Shown: in pieces, positions 1-6,409 of the stretch
Position numbering within the stretch: position 1 is the first letter of the stretch
How the letters are laid out: each line of letters starts with the position of its first letter
Origin: Bacteroidetes bacterium UBA1952
Lineage (GTDB): Bacteria; Bacteroidota; Bacteroidia; Chitinophagales; Chitinophagaceae
Length of the DNA stretch: 13,875 nt
Direction: 5' to 3'
Assembly: GCA_002336725.1 (NCBI GenBank)
Contig: DDEO01000078.1
Location: 1 to 13,875, forward strand
Program-made: the position numbers and the translations under genes
Notes under the pieces: generated by a model
The model's input: only the letters and a program-made list of their open reading frames with translations
The model's database searches: none
Told to the model about the DNA's origin: nothing

Positions 1-157
1 CTTGACCCGCCATCTCCAAAACACAAATAATCGAGATTGGATGCGTACTATACAGCAATGAAAATGCTGCATGAAACGACTTTCGCAAGAAGTATTATGT
101 ACTACCCTGCGGCACCTAAAGAAAATGAATAGCTTTAGCTGTCCAACGGCGAAACCG
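1..157. other. Gene-free left end with half of a REP-like unit
   Basis: CTTGACCCGCCATCTCCA (1-18) is the exact reverse complement of 9684-9701, so the window opens inside another copy of the REP-like repeat. GACTTTCGCAAGA (about 78-90) matches, inverted, the motif at about 13727-13739. No gene was found. Confidence 0.5.
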
Positions 158-592
158 TCATACCCGCATATCATCGGCCTGCCAGTCGGTAACGGCTTTT
201 TTGATTTCATCGGCGCTCAGGTTTTCTTCCAGCGCCCGGTCGAGCAGCGTCGGCAGTTGCGCATCGGAGGCAAAACGCAGGGCGGCAATGCGGCCAAAGC
301 CCAGCGCCTCTTCCACCGTCTCCAGCCGTTTTCCGGTAAGCTGATAGTAGCGCAGGCGCATTTCCAGTCGCACCACCCGATCCTGCACTTCCAGCGAATG
401 GTGCTGACGGGTCATCACGGCCAGATAGGTAGTCAGAAAGCCCGCGCCGGCAAGGGCGGTCCATATCCATTTGTTGCGACGCGTTTTGCCGGCTTTCACA
501 GCGGCGGCCACCGTGAAGGCGGCGCTCAGCGGCAGAAAAACAAAATGGTGGGGCGCATAATAGCGCACATGGTTCTTATAGGATTGGCGCAT
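158..592 (-). CDS. DUF6526 family small membrane protein
   Basis: This 144-residue protein has no known function. It begins with a YKNHVRYYAPHHF-like stretch (residues 5-17), which I recognise as the start of the DUF6526 family. A hydrophobic segment covers about residues 17-32 and a second about 41-60 (WIWTALAGAGFLTTYLAV). A charged helical part follows, with LEVQDRVVRLEMRLRYYQLTG, then IAALRFASD and a C-terminal ENLSADEIKKAVTDWQAD. This suggests two membrane helices and a cytoplasmic tail. The length is normal for the family and the frame is intact. It lies 142 bp downstream of nth on the same strand, so it may be read from the msrB-nth transcript or from its own promoter; I see no clear promoter in the gap. 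Family assignment is from recalled sequence pattern, with no search run. Confidence 0.8.
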   Translation of the reverse strand: MRQSYKNHVRYYAPHHFVFLPLSAAFTVAAAVKAGKTRRNKWIWTALAGAGFLTTYLAVMTRQHHSLEVQDRVVRLEMRLRYYQLTGKRLETVEEALGFGRIAALRFASDAQLPTLLDRALEENLSADEIKKAVTDWQADDMRV

Positions 593-734
593 CGGATTGT
601 TTTCTGCTTTTCCGGAAATTTCCGTGCCGCGAGCTGCCCAATAGCCCTCCCAACTCCGGATTTTCCGGATCAGAGGGGATTTTCACAGATGACAAAATCC
701 GTAAAAATCCGCGCCCGCCGCGTTTCCTTACGTA
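593..734. other. nth-DUF6526 intergenic gap with short inverted repeats
   Basis: This 142-bp gap holds one TTCCGGAA (610-617), a small CCGGA-TTT-TCCGG hairpin (656-668), and a hairpin with arms GGATTTT (677-683) and AAAATCC (694-700) around a 10-nt loop. No reading frame here looks like a gene. No T-run follows these stems in the transcribed direction, so I do not call them terminators. Confidence 0.5.
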
Positions 735-1436
735 TCACTTAATCTTATGAACGCTGTCCTTTTCCGGGTCGTATTTCCTTTGGCCTGCCACCACATATTT
801 CATCTCTTTTTGAAAATACCGACAGGCCGGTTGCAGGGCGCATTCCTCACATTTGGGTCGGCGGGCGATGCAAACATAGCGGCCATGCAAAATCAGCCAG
901 TGATGTGCCTTATGGATTTCGGCTTCCGGAATGTGCTTCACCAGCTGAAGCTCTGCTTCCAAAGGATTGCGGGCCTTTTGGGTAAGGCCGATGCGCGCCG
1001 CCACCCGAAACACATGGGTATCCACCGCCATTGCGGCGCGGTTCCAGGCCACCGAAAGGATGACATTGGCCGTCTTGCGCCCCACGCCGGGCAGCAGGAT
1101 AAGTTCTTCCAGCGTCTGCGGCACCTCGCCCTCGTGGTGGTCGCGCAGGCGTTGCGCCATACCGAGCAGATGGCGCGTTTTATTGTTGGCAAAGCTCACC
1201 GTTCGGATGTATTCATACACATCTTCTGCGGGCGCATCTGCCAGAAAATGCGGCGTGGGATAGGCTTCAAAAAGCGCCGGTGTAACGATGTTCACCCGCT
1301 TATCGGTGCATTGGGCCGAGAGGATAACGGCCACCAGCAACTCGTATGGATTGCGGAATTGCAGTTCTGTTTCGGCTACCGGCACGTGTTCCCGAAACCA
1401 GCCGAGCACAAAATCGTATCGCTGTTTTTGTGTCAA
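735..1436 (-). CDS. nth: Endonuclease III (DNA glycosylase/AP lyase)
   Basis: This enzyme removes oxidised pyrimidines from DNA and cleaves the abasic site by its lyase activity, in base excision repair. The 233 residues show the helix-hairpin-helix LPGVGRKTA (115-123) with catalytic Lys121, and the catalytic Asp139 in AVDTHVFRVAARIGL. The C-terminal iron-sulfur ligands are Cys189, Cys196, Cys199 and Cys205 (C-x6-C-x2-C-x5-C), all present. The start is a TTG at 1434-1436, supported by a perfect AGGAGG (1442-1447) 5 nt upstream, which overlaps the msrB stop codon. This suggests translational coupling to msrB. Length is slightly above the roughly 210 residues of E. coli Nth, owing to a C-terminal tail. 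One TTCCGGAA lies at 924-931 and reads Pro-Glu. Confidence 0.97.
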   Translation of the reverse strand: MTQKQRYDFVLGWFREHVPVAETELQFRNPYELLVAVILSAQCTDKRVNIVTPALFEAYPTPHFLADAPAEDVYEYIRTVSFANNKTRHLLGMAQRLRDHHEGEVPQTLEELILLPGVGRKTANVILSVAWNRAAMAVDTHVFRVAARIGLTQKARNPLEAELQLVKHIPEAEIHKAHHWLILHGRYVCIARRPKCEECALQPACRYFQKEMKYVVAGQRKYDPEKDSVHKIK

Positions 1437-1441
1437 TCCGG

Positions 1442-1447
1442 CCTCCT
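1442..1447 (-). promoter_or_regulatory. Strong Shine-Dalgarno for nth (fixes TTG start)
   Basis: AGGAGG on the minus strand is followed by 5 nt and then TTG. It overlaps the TAG stop of msrB (1446-1448), so ribosomes ending msrB would sit on this site. Most other starts in the window lack such a site, as is usual in Bacteroidota. Confidence 0.75.
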
Positions 1448-2000
1448 ATTTCTTCGCTTCCCGTTTATTTTCCAGGGCTTTTTCGGCGGCTGCCTTTGCC
1501 GCCTGCGTGGGTTCAAACTCCAGCACCGCCGAGTTCATACAATAGCGTTTTCCGGTTGGTTCCGGGCCGTCGTCGAAGATGTGGCCCAGGTGAGAATCGC
1601 AGCGGGCGCAGGTTACCTCGATGCGGTCCATGCCATGCGTCTTGTCGGGTGTATAGTTCATCGCGCCGGGGCGGATAGGCTCAAAGAAAGAAGGCCAGCC
1701 GCAGCTTGAGGCAAATTTGGCCGTACTGTTGAACAGCGCATTGCCGCAGACGGCGCAATAATAGGTTCCCGCCTCATCGGTCTTGTAATATTTTCCGGAA
1801 AAAGCCCATTCGGTGCCTTTCTCGCGGGCAATATCATAGACATCGGAAGGCAGGATTTTCTTCCACTCGGCGTTCGAGACATGGAGTTTTGCCGTGTCGG
1901 TGCGGGAGTAGTAAGGATTGTTGTAGGCATCGCTCCGCTTACCCGAAGAGGTGGCGCAGGAAAGTGCAAAGAGCAGGGGAAAAAGCAGGAATTTTCGCAT
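1446..2000 (-). CDS. msrB: Peptide-methionine (R)-S-oxide reductase, lipoprotein form
   Basis: MsrB reduces the R-epimer of methionine sulfoxide in proteins back to methionine. The 184-residue product starts with a lipoprotein signal (LLFALSC, lipidation Cys15), so the enzyme is expected outside the inner membrane, anchored by lipid. The MsrB domain spans about residues 43-165. Zinc ligands are the pairs Cys82/Cys85 and Cys131/Cys134. GWPSF lies at 101-105, conserved His137 and His140 lie in SHLGH, and the catalytic Cys154 is in RYCMNS. Cys100, just before GWPSF, could serve as resolving cysteine; that is inference. It is first in a probable two- or three-gene unit with nth, 9 bp apart, linking protein and DNA oxidation repair. 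One TTCCGGAA (1793-1800) reads Ser-Gly. Confidence 0.96.
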   Translation of the reverse strand: MRKFLLFPLLFALSCATSSGKRSDAYNNPYYSRTDTAKLHVSNAEWKKILPSDVYDIAREKGTEWAFSGKYYKTDEAGTYYCAVCGNALFNSTAKFASSCGWPSFFEPIRPGAMNYTPDKTHGMDRIEVTCARCDSHLGHIFDDGPEPTGKRYCMNSAVLEFEPTQAAKAAAEKALENKREAKK

Positions 2001-2265
2001 GATACATTAAAATTACGCCAAAAGAATAGCGCGTGTTGCGGCGCAGGCCGGAAAAACGATAACAGCAAAAATACGATTATTGTTTCCGGAAAGTTTCCAT
2101 CTAAGAAAAAGGGTTCATGACAGATTGCATCTCCGGCAAAATCTCGCAGAGGCGCAGAGAAAAAGTCGCTGCTATCTCAGCCCGGCAAGCGACTGATGCT
2201 CCGTCTGTGCAATGGGTCATACACCAAGAAAAAAGAAAAAGGACGTACAACCGATTGTATTTCCC
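2001..2265. other. Intergenic DNA between msrB and the IS remnant
   Basis: No gene is seen. The stretch carries the candidate msrB promoter, one TTCCGGAA (2084-2091) and an A-rich tract near 2228-2240 just outside the insertion sequence. Confidence 0.5.
2066..2073 (-). promoter_or_regulatory. Candidate -7 promoter element for msrB-nth
   Basis: On the minus strand this reads TATTTTTG and is followed by C, fitting the Bacteroidota TAnnTTTG consensus. About 19 nt upstream lies a TTTC within TTTCCGGAAA, in place of the usual TTG/TTTG -33 box. The leader to the msrB ATG would be about 60 nt. The match is short and the region A/T-rich, so this is tentative. Confidence 0.4.
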
Positions 2266-3305
2266 TACTCTACCCAACTAAAAATCCAGGTTCGTGAAAA
2301 AGGAAAGGAAACGAGAGTTTTGTAGTGTTCAAACCATAAAACAAATCGTTTCCCGTGAAGCAGAGCCTCATTGCCGAAATTACGGCTCTTTTATCCAATG
2401 TGCCTATTGTAAAGAATCTGGCGCGTAAGAAATTCCTGGCCTTAAGTACCCTACCGTAATTAGTTTATGGAATAAAAGTCTCGTTAGAAGGTAAGAAGCC
2501 TTTATTTACGCGGTGCGCCATCCGAGCGATAATCTAAACTAATTTCGGCAACCTACTTATTGGGAATTACTCGACAATAGGAGTGGCAACTCCTCTGCCG
2601 CGCAGCGCATAGACCTGATGGAGTTGTGTGTAAATCTGATTGGGCAGGAGCGCATCGGTTTGGTTATCGGAGACCGGGAGTTTGTGGGGCTGCGCTGGCT
2701 TAAGTATCTCAAAGACAAGGGCATACACTTTGTGATGCGCTTACCTAAACATCATAAGATTGGCCGACCCAATGGGCATCAACACGCCGTAGAGGCGTTA
2801 AATCTAAAAGTAAATCAGCCGCTCACATTCAGCGATTGCATGGTAGACGGCGTGGTAGGCCATGTGTGGGTAATGCTACAGCAGGACGGCGATTATCTGT
2901 TTTTGTTTGGAACCCCAAAGGTCAAATTTCTGGGGCAGTTGTATCAGAAGCGCTGGTGCATCGAGGCCTGCTTCCAGAACCTGAAAGGACGGGGGGTTGA
3001 TTTAGAGAGTACGCATCTAAAAGACAACAGCAAGCTTAAAAAACTCATTGCTCTGGTCAGTATCATCTATGCTATTTGCGTGAGTCTGGGTATTTATTAC
3101 CATCAAAAAATCAAACCGATAGCAACCAAAAACCACGGCTATAAGGCCAATAGCTTTGCCAGAAAAGGCATTAATCTGATCCAGCAGTGGTGCCGACAAA
3201 ACAACAAGGTGCCCGAAAAAGTGATCAACAGACTCCTCGCCTTCATTCGCTATCTACAGATAAACAACCCCTTTTTTAAACCGATAATTTTAGTTGGGTA
3301 GAGTA
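2266..3305 (+). mobile_element. Decayed IS4-family insertion sequence
   Basis: The element is bounded by an exact 18-bp inverted repeat: TACTCTACCCAACTAAAA at 2266-2283 and its reverse complement at 3288-3305. Inside is an IS4-type transposase gene on the plus strand that has lost its middle part. The element is 1040 bp, shorter than a complete IS of this kind. The flanks (TATTTCCC on the left, CCATTTAC on the right) show no clear target-site duplication. Either the insertion is old or the ends were rearranged. The stop codon of the transposase lies inside the right terminal repeat. Confidence 0.85.
2355..3301 (+). pseudogene. IS4-family DDE transposase, internally deleted
   Basis: Two coding pieces survive. 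The first (2355-2459, GTG start) encodes a 34-residue N-terminus (SLIAEITALLSNVPIVKN...) and ends at TAA. The second is open from 2543 to the TAG at 3299-3301. It begins before the first ATG (2618) with TYWELLDNRSGNSSAAQRIDL, which belongs to the same protein family. It keeps the second catalytic Asp (VIGDREFVG) and the full IS4 signature Y-x2-R-x3-E-x6-K in YQKRWCIEACFQNLK. The first catalytic Asp region, normally before the YWELLDN part, is absent, and 2460-2542 does not resemble transposase in any frame. The product should therefore be inactive. Confidence 0.85.
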
Positions 3306-3336
3306 CCATTTACTATTTCAAATCGGTATAAAATCA

Positions 3337-3376
3337 GAAAGCGCGTCTGGATTTCCGGAAATCCAGACGCGCTTTC
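3337..3376. repeat. 40-bp perfect palindrome centred on TTTCCGGAAA
   Basis: Positions 3337-3376 are perfectly self-complementary: GAAAGCGCGTCTGGATTTCC, then its reverse complement, with no spacer. The centre is TTTCCGGAAA. As RNA it could form an 18-bp stem with a 4-nt loop on either strand. On the minus strand it is followed by TGATTTTAT, so it might end transcripts from the serC-DUF1015 operon, about 180 nt past the DUF1015 stop. Confidence 0.8.
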
Positions 3377-3383
3377 GGCAAAA

Positions 3384-3480
3384 GGGCCACAACGGGGCGT
3401 GGGAACGTTGGTGTGCTAGAGCCGGAACTTCGACAAGCGAGCGCAGCCCAACGCCGTGTTCCAATGTGTACACAGGGCCA
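3384..3480. repeat. Nested imperfect inverted repeat, possibly structured RNA
   Basis: GGCC (3385-3388) pairs with GGCC (3476-3479), and GGAAC (3402-3406) with GTTCC (3458-3462) at equal offsets. GTTGG (3407-3411) pairs with CCAAC (3448-3452) after a 5-nt bulge. The apical part is GC-rich. The frames across it are low-complexity and not gene-like. It could be a non-coding RNA, a dispersed intergenic repeat or a small non-autonomous element; the sequence does not decide. Confidence 0.4.
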
Positions 3481-3529
3481 CCACAAGAAGCGCCCTACAT
3501 CAACCCTCATCAACAACATTCAAATCATA

Positions 3530-3557
3530 AAACATGAAACATGAAACATGAAACATT
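3530..3557. repeat. AAACATG heptamer tandem repeat
   Basis: Three copies of AAACATG and one AAACATT run into the stop codon of the DUF1015 gene (3556-3558). This is a short slippage-type repeat with no evident role. Confidence 0.7.
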
Positions 3558-4800
3558 ATATCCGGTACGTTACCAGTCCGTCGCGCAGCTTGGGTTCAAA
3601 CCAGGTGCTTTTGGGCGGCATCACCTCGCCGCTGTCGGCCACGGCCAGCAGTTGCTCGATGCTCACGGGATAGCAGCTAAATGCCACGGCTCCTTCGCCG
3701 GCATCTACACGCTCCTGCAATACTTTTAAACCGCGAATGCCGCCGACGAAATCAATGCGGTCGTTGATGCGCGGATTGTCGATACCGAGAACCGGGGCCA
3801 GCAGATTTTCCTGCAGGATGCTCACGTCGAGCGAAGCAATCGGATGACCGGCATCGTAGGTTCCGGTGCGTGCGTCCAGACGATACCATTTACCATCCAG
3901 ATACATACCAAACTCGCCATTTTTGCGGGGGCGATACGGGCTTTCCGGCGCTTCTGCAATCTCGAAATGCTCTCCGATACGGCCCAGAAAAATTTCCGGT
4001 GTCAGTCCGTTGAGGTCTTTTACGATGCGGTTATAGTCCAGAATTTTCAGTTCGCTTTCCGGAAAAATGGCCGTCAGAAAGGCGTTAAAGGCTTCGTCGC
4101 CGGTGATTTGATAGCCGGATTCGCGCATTTCGAGGCATACTTTCCCGGCAGAGGCGGCGCGGTGGTGACCGTCGGCGATATAGGTGCAGGGCACTTCGGT
4201 GCGGAACAGATGCGTCAGTGCGCCCACTTTGGCGTAGTCGTCCACCACCCAGAAGCGGTGTTGCACGCCGTCTTCCGCCGTAAAATCATACACCGGCGCG
4301 TGGGTTTCCTTCCACTCCCGGATCAGCGTCTGCACGGCTTCCACGTCGCGGTAGGCCAGAAACACCATACCGGTTTGCGCGCGCGTGGTGCGGATGTGCT
4401 CGATGCGGTCTTTTTCCTTTACCGGGCGGGTAAATTCGTGTTTGCGAACCAGATTATTGAAATAATCATCGCAGGAAGAGCCACACACGAGGCCCGTCTG
4501 ACTGCGGCCGTCCATCGTCAGTTCGTAGAGGTAGTAACACGGCTCGGTATCGTCGCGCAGGATGCCCTGATCAATCATGCCGTCCAGATTCTCGCAGGCT
4601 TTTTCATACACCGTCTGGCTATGTACATCGACACCTTCCGCCAGGTCTATCTCCGAGCGGGTAACGTGATAGAAGTGATACGGGTTGGCTTTAAACTGCC
4701 GGGCTTCTGCCTCGTTAACCACATCATAGGGCAGCGCAGCTACCTGAGGAGCCAGTTCCGGAACCGGACGCAGACCTTTGAACGGACGAATTGTTACCAT
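3556..4800 (-). CDS. DUF1015 family protein, serC-linked
   Basis: The 414-residue protein matches DUF1015 in length and pattern. Family marks are IRPFKGLRP (4-12), PYDVV (24-28), KHEFTRPVKEKDRIEHIR (120-137) and the strongly conserved YIADGHHRAAS (207-217). There is no signal peptide or membrane segment, so it is cytoplasmic. The biochemical function is not established to my knowledge. The DGHHR motif recalls the ParB/sulfiredoxin-type fold used by free-serine kinases, and the gene sits 14 bp after serC, so a role in serine or phosphoserine metabolism is a reasonable inference. Two TTCCGGAA copies (4057-4064, 4756-4763) read Pro-Glu. The start ATG gives the canonical N-terminus. Confidence 0.9.
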   Translation of the reverse strand: MVTIRPFKGLRPVPELAPQVAALPYDVVNEAEARQFKANPYHFYHVTRSEIDLAEGVDVHSQTVYEKACENLDGMIDQGILRDDTEPCYYLYELTMDGRSQTGLVCGSSCDDYFNNLVRKHEFTRPVKEKDRIEHIRTTRAQTGMVFLAYRDVEAVQTLIREWKETHAPVYDFTAEDGVQHRFWVVDDYAKVGALTHLFRTEVPCTYIADGHHRAASAGKVCLEMRESGYQITGDEAFNAFLTAIFPESELKILDYNRIVKDLNGLTPEIFLGRIGEHFEIAEAPESPYRPRKNGEFGMYLDGKWYRLDARTGTYDAGHPIASLDVSILQENLLAPVLGIDNPRINDRIDFVGGIRGLKVLQERVDAGEGAVAFSCYPVSIEQLLAVADSGEVMPPKSTWFEPKLRDGLVTYRI

Positions 4801-4814
4801 AGAAAAAATGTTTT

Positions 4815-5999
4815 TCAGGGCGCAAAGGTCTTATCAAAATCCCGAATGGCGCGAACGAGTGCTTCCACGGCCTCTTCCGGCACGCCGTTGTAGATAGATG
4901 CCCGGAAACTCCCCGCGCTGCGATGCCCTTCAATTCCGGAAATATTGCGCGCAGCGCAGAATGCCAGAAAGGCTTTTTCTACTTCTGGCGACTGCCCCCG
5001 GAACACCACATTCATCCGGCTGCGGGCCGATTCCTCAACCGGCGCAACGAAGTGCGGGCTTTCATCGAGCGCGGCATATAGCATTCGTGCCTTGCGGGCA
5101 TTGGTTTCAAAGAGGTTTTCCAATCCCTGCTCTTTTATCCAGCGCAGCATCAGCAGGCAGGAATAGATACTAAAGACCGGCAACGTATGAAGCACGCCGT
5201 CCGCCGCCACATGGGCTTTATAGGAAAGAAAAGGCGGCAGTTTATCGGCCATTTTCGGCAGGAAATCCTTACGGATACACACCAGCGTAACGCCCGCAGG
5301 ACCCAGATTTTTCTGTGCCACGGCATAAAAAAGACTGTATTTCCGGAAATCGCGCGGCACACCGAGGATGTCGGAACTCATATCGGCCACGAGCGGCACG
5401 GGGAAGGAGGGCAGCGGCGCGAGGAACTGCGTGCCGAAGATGGTGTTGTTGGTGGTTTGGTGGAGATAGGCGCTGTACGCGTTGGACGCACTTTGTGCTG
5501 TTGGCGTAGGGTGGACGCTTCGCGTTGGAGCCTCCGGCTTTGAACTGCCCCCTTCTGCCGATGGCGGATTTCCGGAAATTTCAGCTCCCAAAAACGCTGC
5601 AAGCGGTGTTAAATCGGGCAGTGAGCGGTAGCCGTTTTCGCGGGAAGAAGCCACGACGGAAACATTGCCCACGGTTTTGGCGGTCTCCATCGCATCGTGT
5701 GCCCAGTAGCCCGAGTCAATATAAAGGCCCGTATTTCCGGAATGCAGCAGGTTCATCGGCAGCATCGCAAACTGTAACCGTCCGCCGCCCTGTAGCCAGA
5801 GGATATGATATTCATCGCGCAAGTCGCACAATTCATTTATCAGGCTGTTGGCTTCTTCCAGAATGGCAGCCATTTCGGGCGAGCGGTGGGGCAACGAAAG
5901 GATGCTGAGACCGGTATTTCCGTATTCGATAACGGCCTGTGCGGCCTGTTCGGTAACAGTTTTGGGCAGGGCGGCAGGGCCGGGGCCAAAGTAGTGCAT
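4815..5999 (-). CDS. serC: Phosphoserine aminotransferase with an internal insertion
   Basis: SerC uses pyridoxal phosphate to convert 3-phosphohydroxypyruvate and glutamate to phosphoserine, and also acts in vitamin B6 synthesis. Family features are FGPGPAALP (4-12), QGGG (70-73), Trp99, HQTTNNTIFG (180-189), VADMSSD (204-210) with Asp206, and AQKNLGPAG (228-236) with the PLP-binding Lys230. GHRSAGSFRASIYN is near the end. It is 394 residues, whereas SerC is usually about 355-365. The excess lies at about residues 135-176, a Pro/Ser/Ala-rich stretch just before the AYLHQTTNNT strand. Its DNA is made of small hairpins like those upstream of the gene. The frame is preserved and all catalytic residues remain, so the enzyme is probably active. 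It leads an operon with DUF1015. Four TTCCGGAA copies lie in this gene. Confidence 0.95.
   Translation of the reverse strand: MHYFGPGPAALPKTVTEQAAQAVIEYGNTGLSILSLPHRSPEMAAILEEANSLINELCDLRDEYHILWLQGGGRLQFAMLPMNLLHSGNTGLYIDSGYWAHDAMETAKTVGNVSVVASSRENGYRSLPDLTPLAAFLGAEISGNPPSAEGGSSKPEAPTRSVHPTPTAQSASNAYSAYLHQTTNNTIFGTQFLAPLPSFPVPLVADMSSDILGVPRDFRKYSLFYAVAQKNLGPAGVTLVCIRKDFLPKMADKLPPFLSYKAHVAADGVLHTLPVFSIYSCLLMLRWIKEQGLENLFETNARKARMLYAALDESPHFVAPVEESARSRMNVVFRGQSPEVEKAFLAFCAARNISGIEGHRSAGSFRASIYNGVPEEAVEALVRAIRDFDKTFAP
5472..5600 (-). repeat. In-frame hairpin-repeat insert within serC
   Basis: On the plus strand this stretch reads as short hairpins joined by TTGGA-type spacers. GTTGGAC is followed by GCAC-TTT-GTGC; GGTGGAC is followed by the GC-TTC-GC hairpin at about 5516-5524; GTTGGA is followed by GCC-TCC-GGC (about 5530-5538). 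A GCC-GAT-GGC hairpin and TTCCGGAA (5570-5577) follow. The same RTTGGA(C)+triloop-hairpin design fills 6008-6218. The ends are approximate, judged from where the SerC alignment departs from the usual pattern (residues about 135-176). Confidence 0.65.
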
Positions 6000-6007
6000 G
6001 GTGTTAG

Positions 6008-6218
6008 ATTGGACATCCGCCGGAAGCGGATATTGGACAGCGCGAAGCGCAATTGGACTTTCGCCTTCGGCAAATATTGGACTTTCGCCCTCGGCGAATT
6101 GGAGGATTGGCGAATTGGAAAATTAGGGATTCGGGTTCATTTTCCAACAGCGAAGCTATCCAATGCCGCAGGCATCCGATACTGCGAAGCAGCGTCCAAT
6201 GCTCCAATTCAATTGGAG
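6008..6218. repeat. Array of triloop hairpins with ATTGGAC/TCCAAT spacers
   Basis: In the left arm ATTGGAC recurs at 6008, 6032, 6052 and 6076, followed by ATTGGAG at 6098 and ATTGGAA at 6114. Between them are hairpins such as ATCCGC/GCGGAT (6015-6031), GCGC-GAA-GCGC (6040-6050), GCC-TTC-GGC (6063-6071) and CGCC-CTC-GGCG (6086-6096). After about 6140 the spacers turn over to TCCAAC/TCCAAT (6143, 6159, 6195, 6203), with hairpins AGC-GAA-GCT, TGCC-GCA-GGCA and CTGC-GAA-GCAG. It ends in the 17-bp palindrome CTCCAATTCAATTGGAG (6202-6218). No gene is seen. It begins 8 bp upstream of the serC start and covers its probable promoter region. Confidence 0.8.
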
Positions 6219-6333
6219 AGGAAGCCCTGGCGTGCATAACAAATTGTCGCAGCGTCTTTGCCCACGCCGTTGGCGAGACAGGCTATGCCGGAAAGAATCC
6301 GTAAGGGGGGGGGATTACAGCCTGAACAACCCT
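6219..6333. other. Gene-free DNA with a 9-G run
   Basis: No coding frame is convincing here. A homopolymer of nine G lies at 6305-6313. It is either a slippage-prone tract or a possible sequencing-length error; no gene frame depends on it. Confidence 0.5.
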
Positions 6334-6370
6334 GCCCGCCTGCCCCGCAGGCGGGCTTTTCCTTTCTTTT
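6334..6370 (+). terminator. Terminator-like stem upstream of kmo
   Basis: GCCCGCCTGC (6334-6343), loop CCC and GCAGGCGGGC (6347-6356) form a 10-bp GC-rich stem followed by TTTTCCTTTCTTTT, the form of a Rho-independent terminator on the plus strand. No plus-strand gene precedes it in the window. It may shield kmo from read-through, or be one of the GC-rich hairpins dispersed between Bacteroidota genes. Confidence 0.6.
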
Positions 6371-6375
6371 CGTTA

Positions 6376-6383
6376 TACTTTTG
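6376..6383 (+). promoter_or_regulatory. Candidate -7 promoter element for kmo-recJ
   Basis: TACTTTTG fits TAnnTTTG, 26 nt before the kmo ATG. The -33 region is only T-rich (6357-6370, the terminator tail) with no clear TTG. The start codon is preceded by an A-run (6403-6409), the usual translation context in this phylum. Confidence 0.45.
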
Positions 6384-6409
6384 AAGTCTGAAACAGTAAA
6401 TCAAAAAAA

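Noticed and set aside
747..1709. 320-residue plus-strand frame opposite nth and msrB
   Set aside because: It is an antisense shadow; nth and msrB on the other strand have complete catalytic motifs.
3334..3519. 61-residue minus-strand frame after DUF1015
   Set aside because: It covers the palindrome and the nested inverted repeat; composition and lack of family resemblance point to non-coding repeat DNA.
6008..6218. CRISPR array
   Set aside because: The repeated unit is only 6-7 bp, the spacing is irregular and the intervening parts are self-complementary hairpins, so it has no CRISPR repeat-spacer structure.
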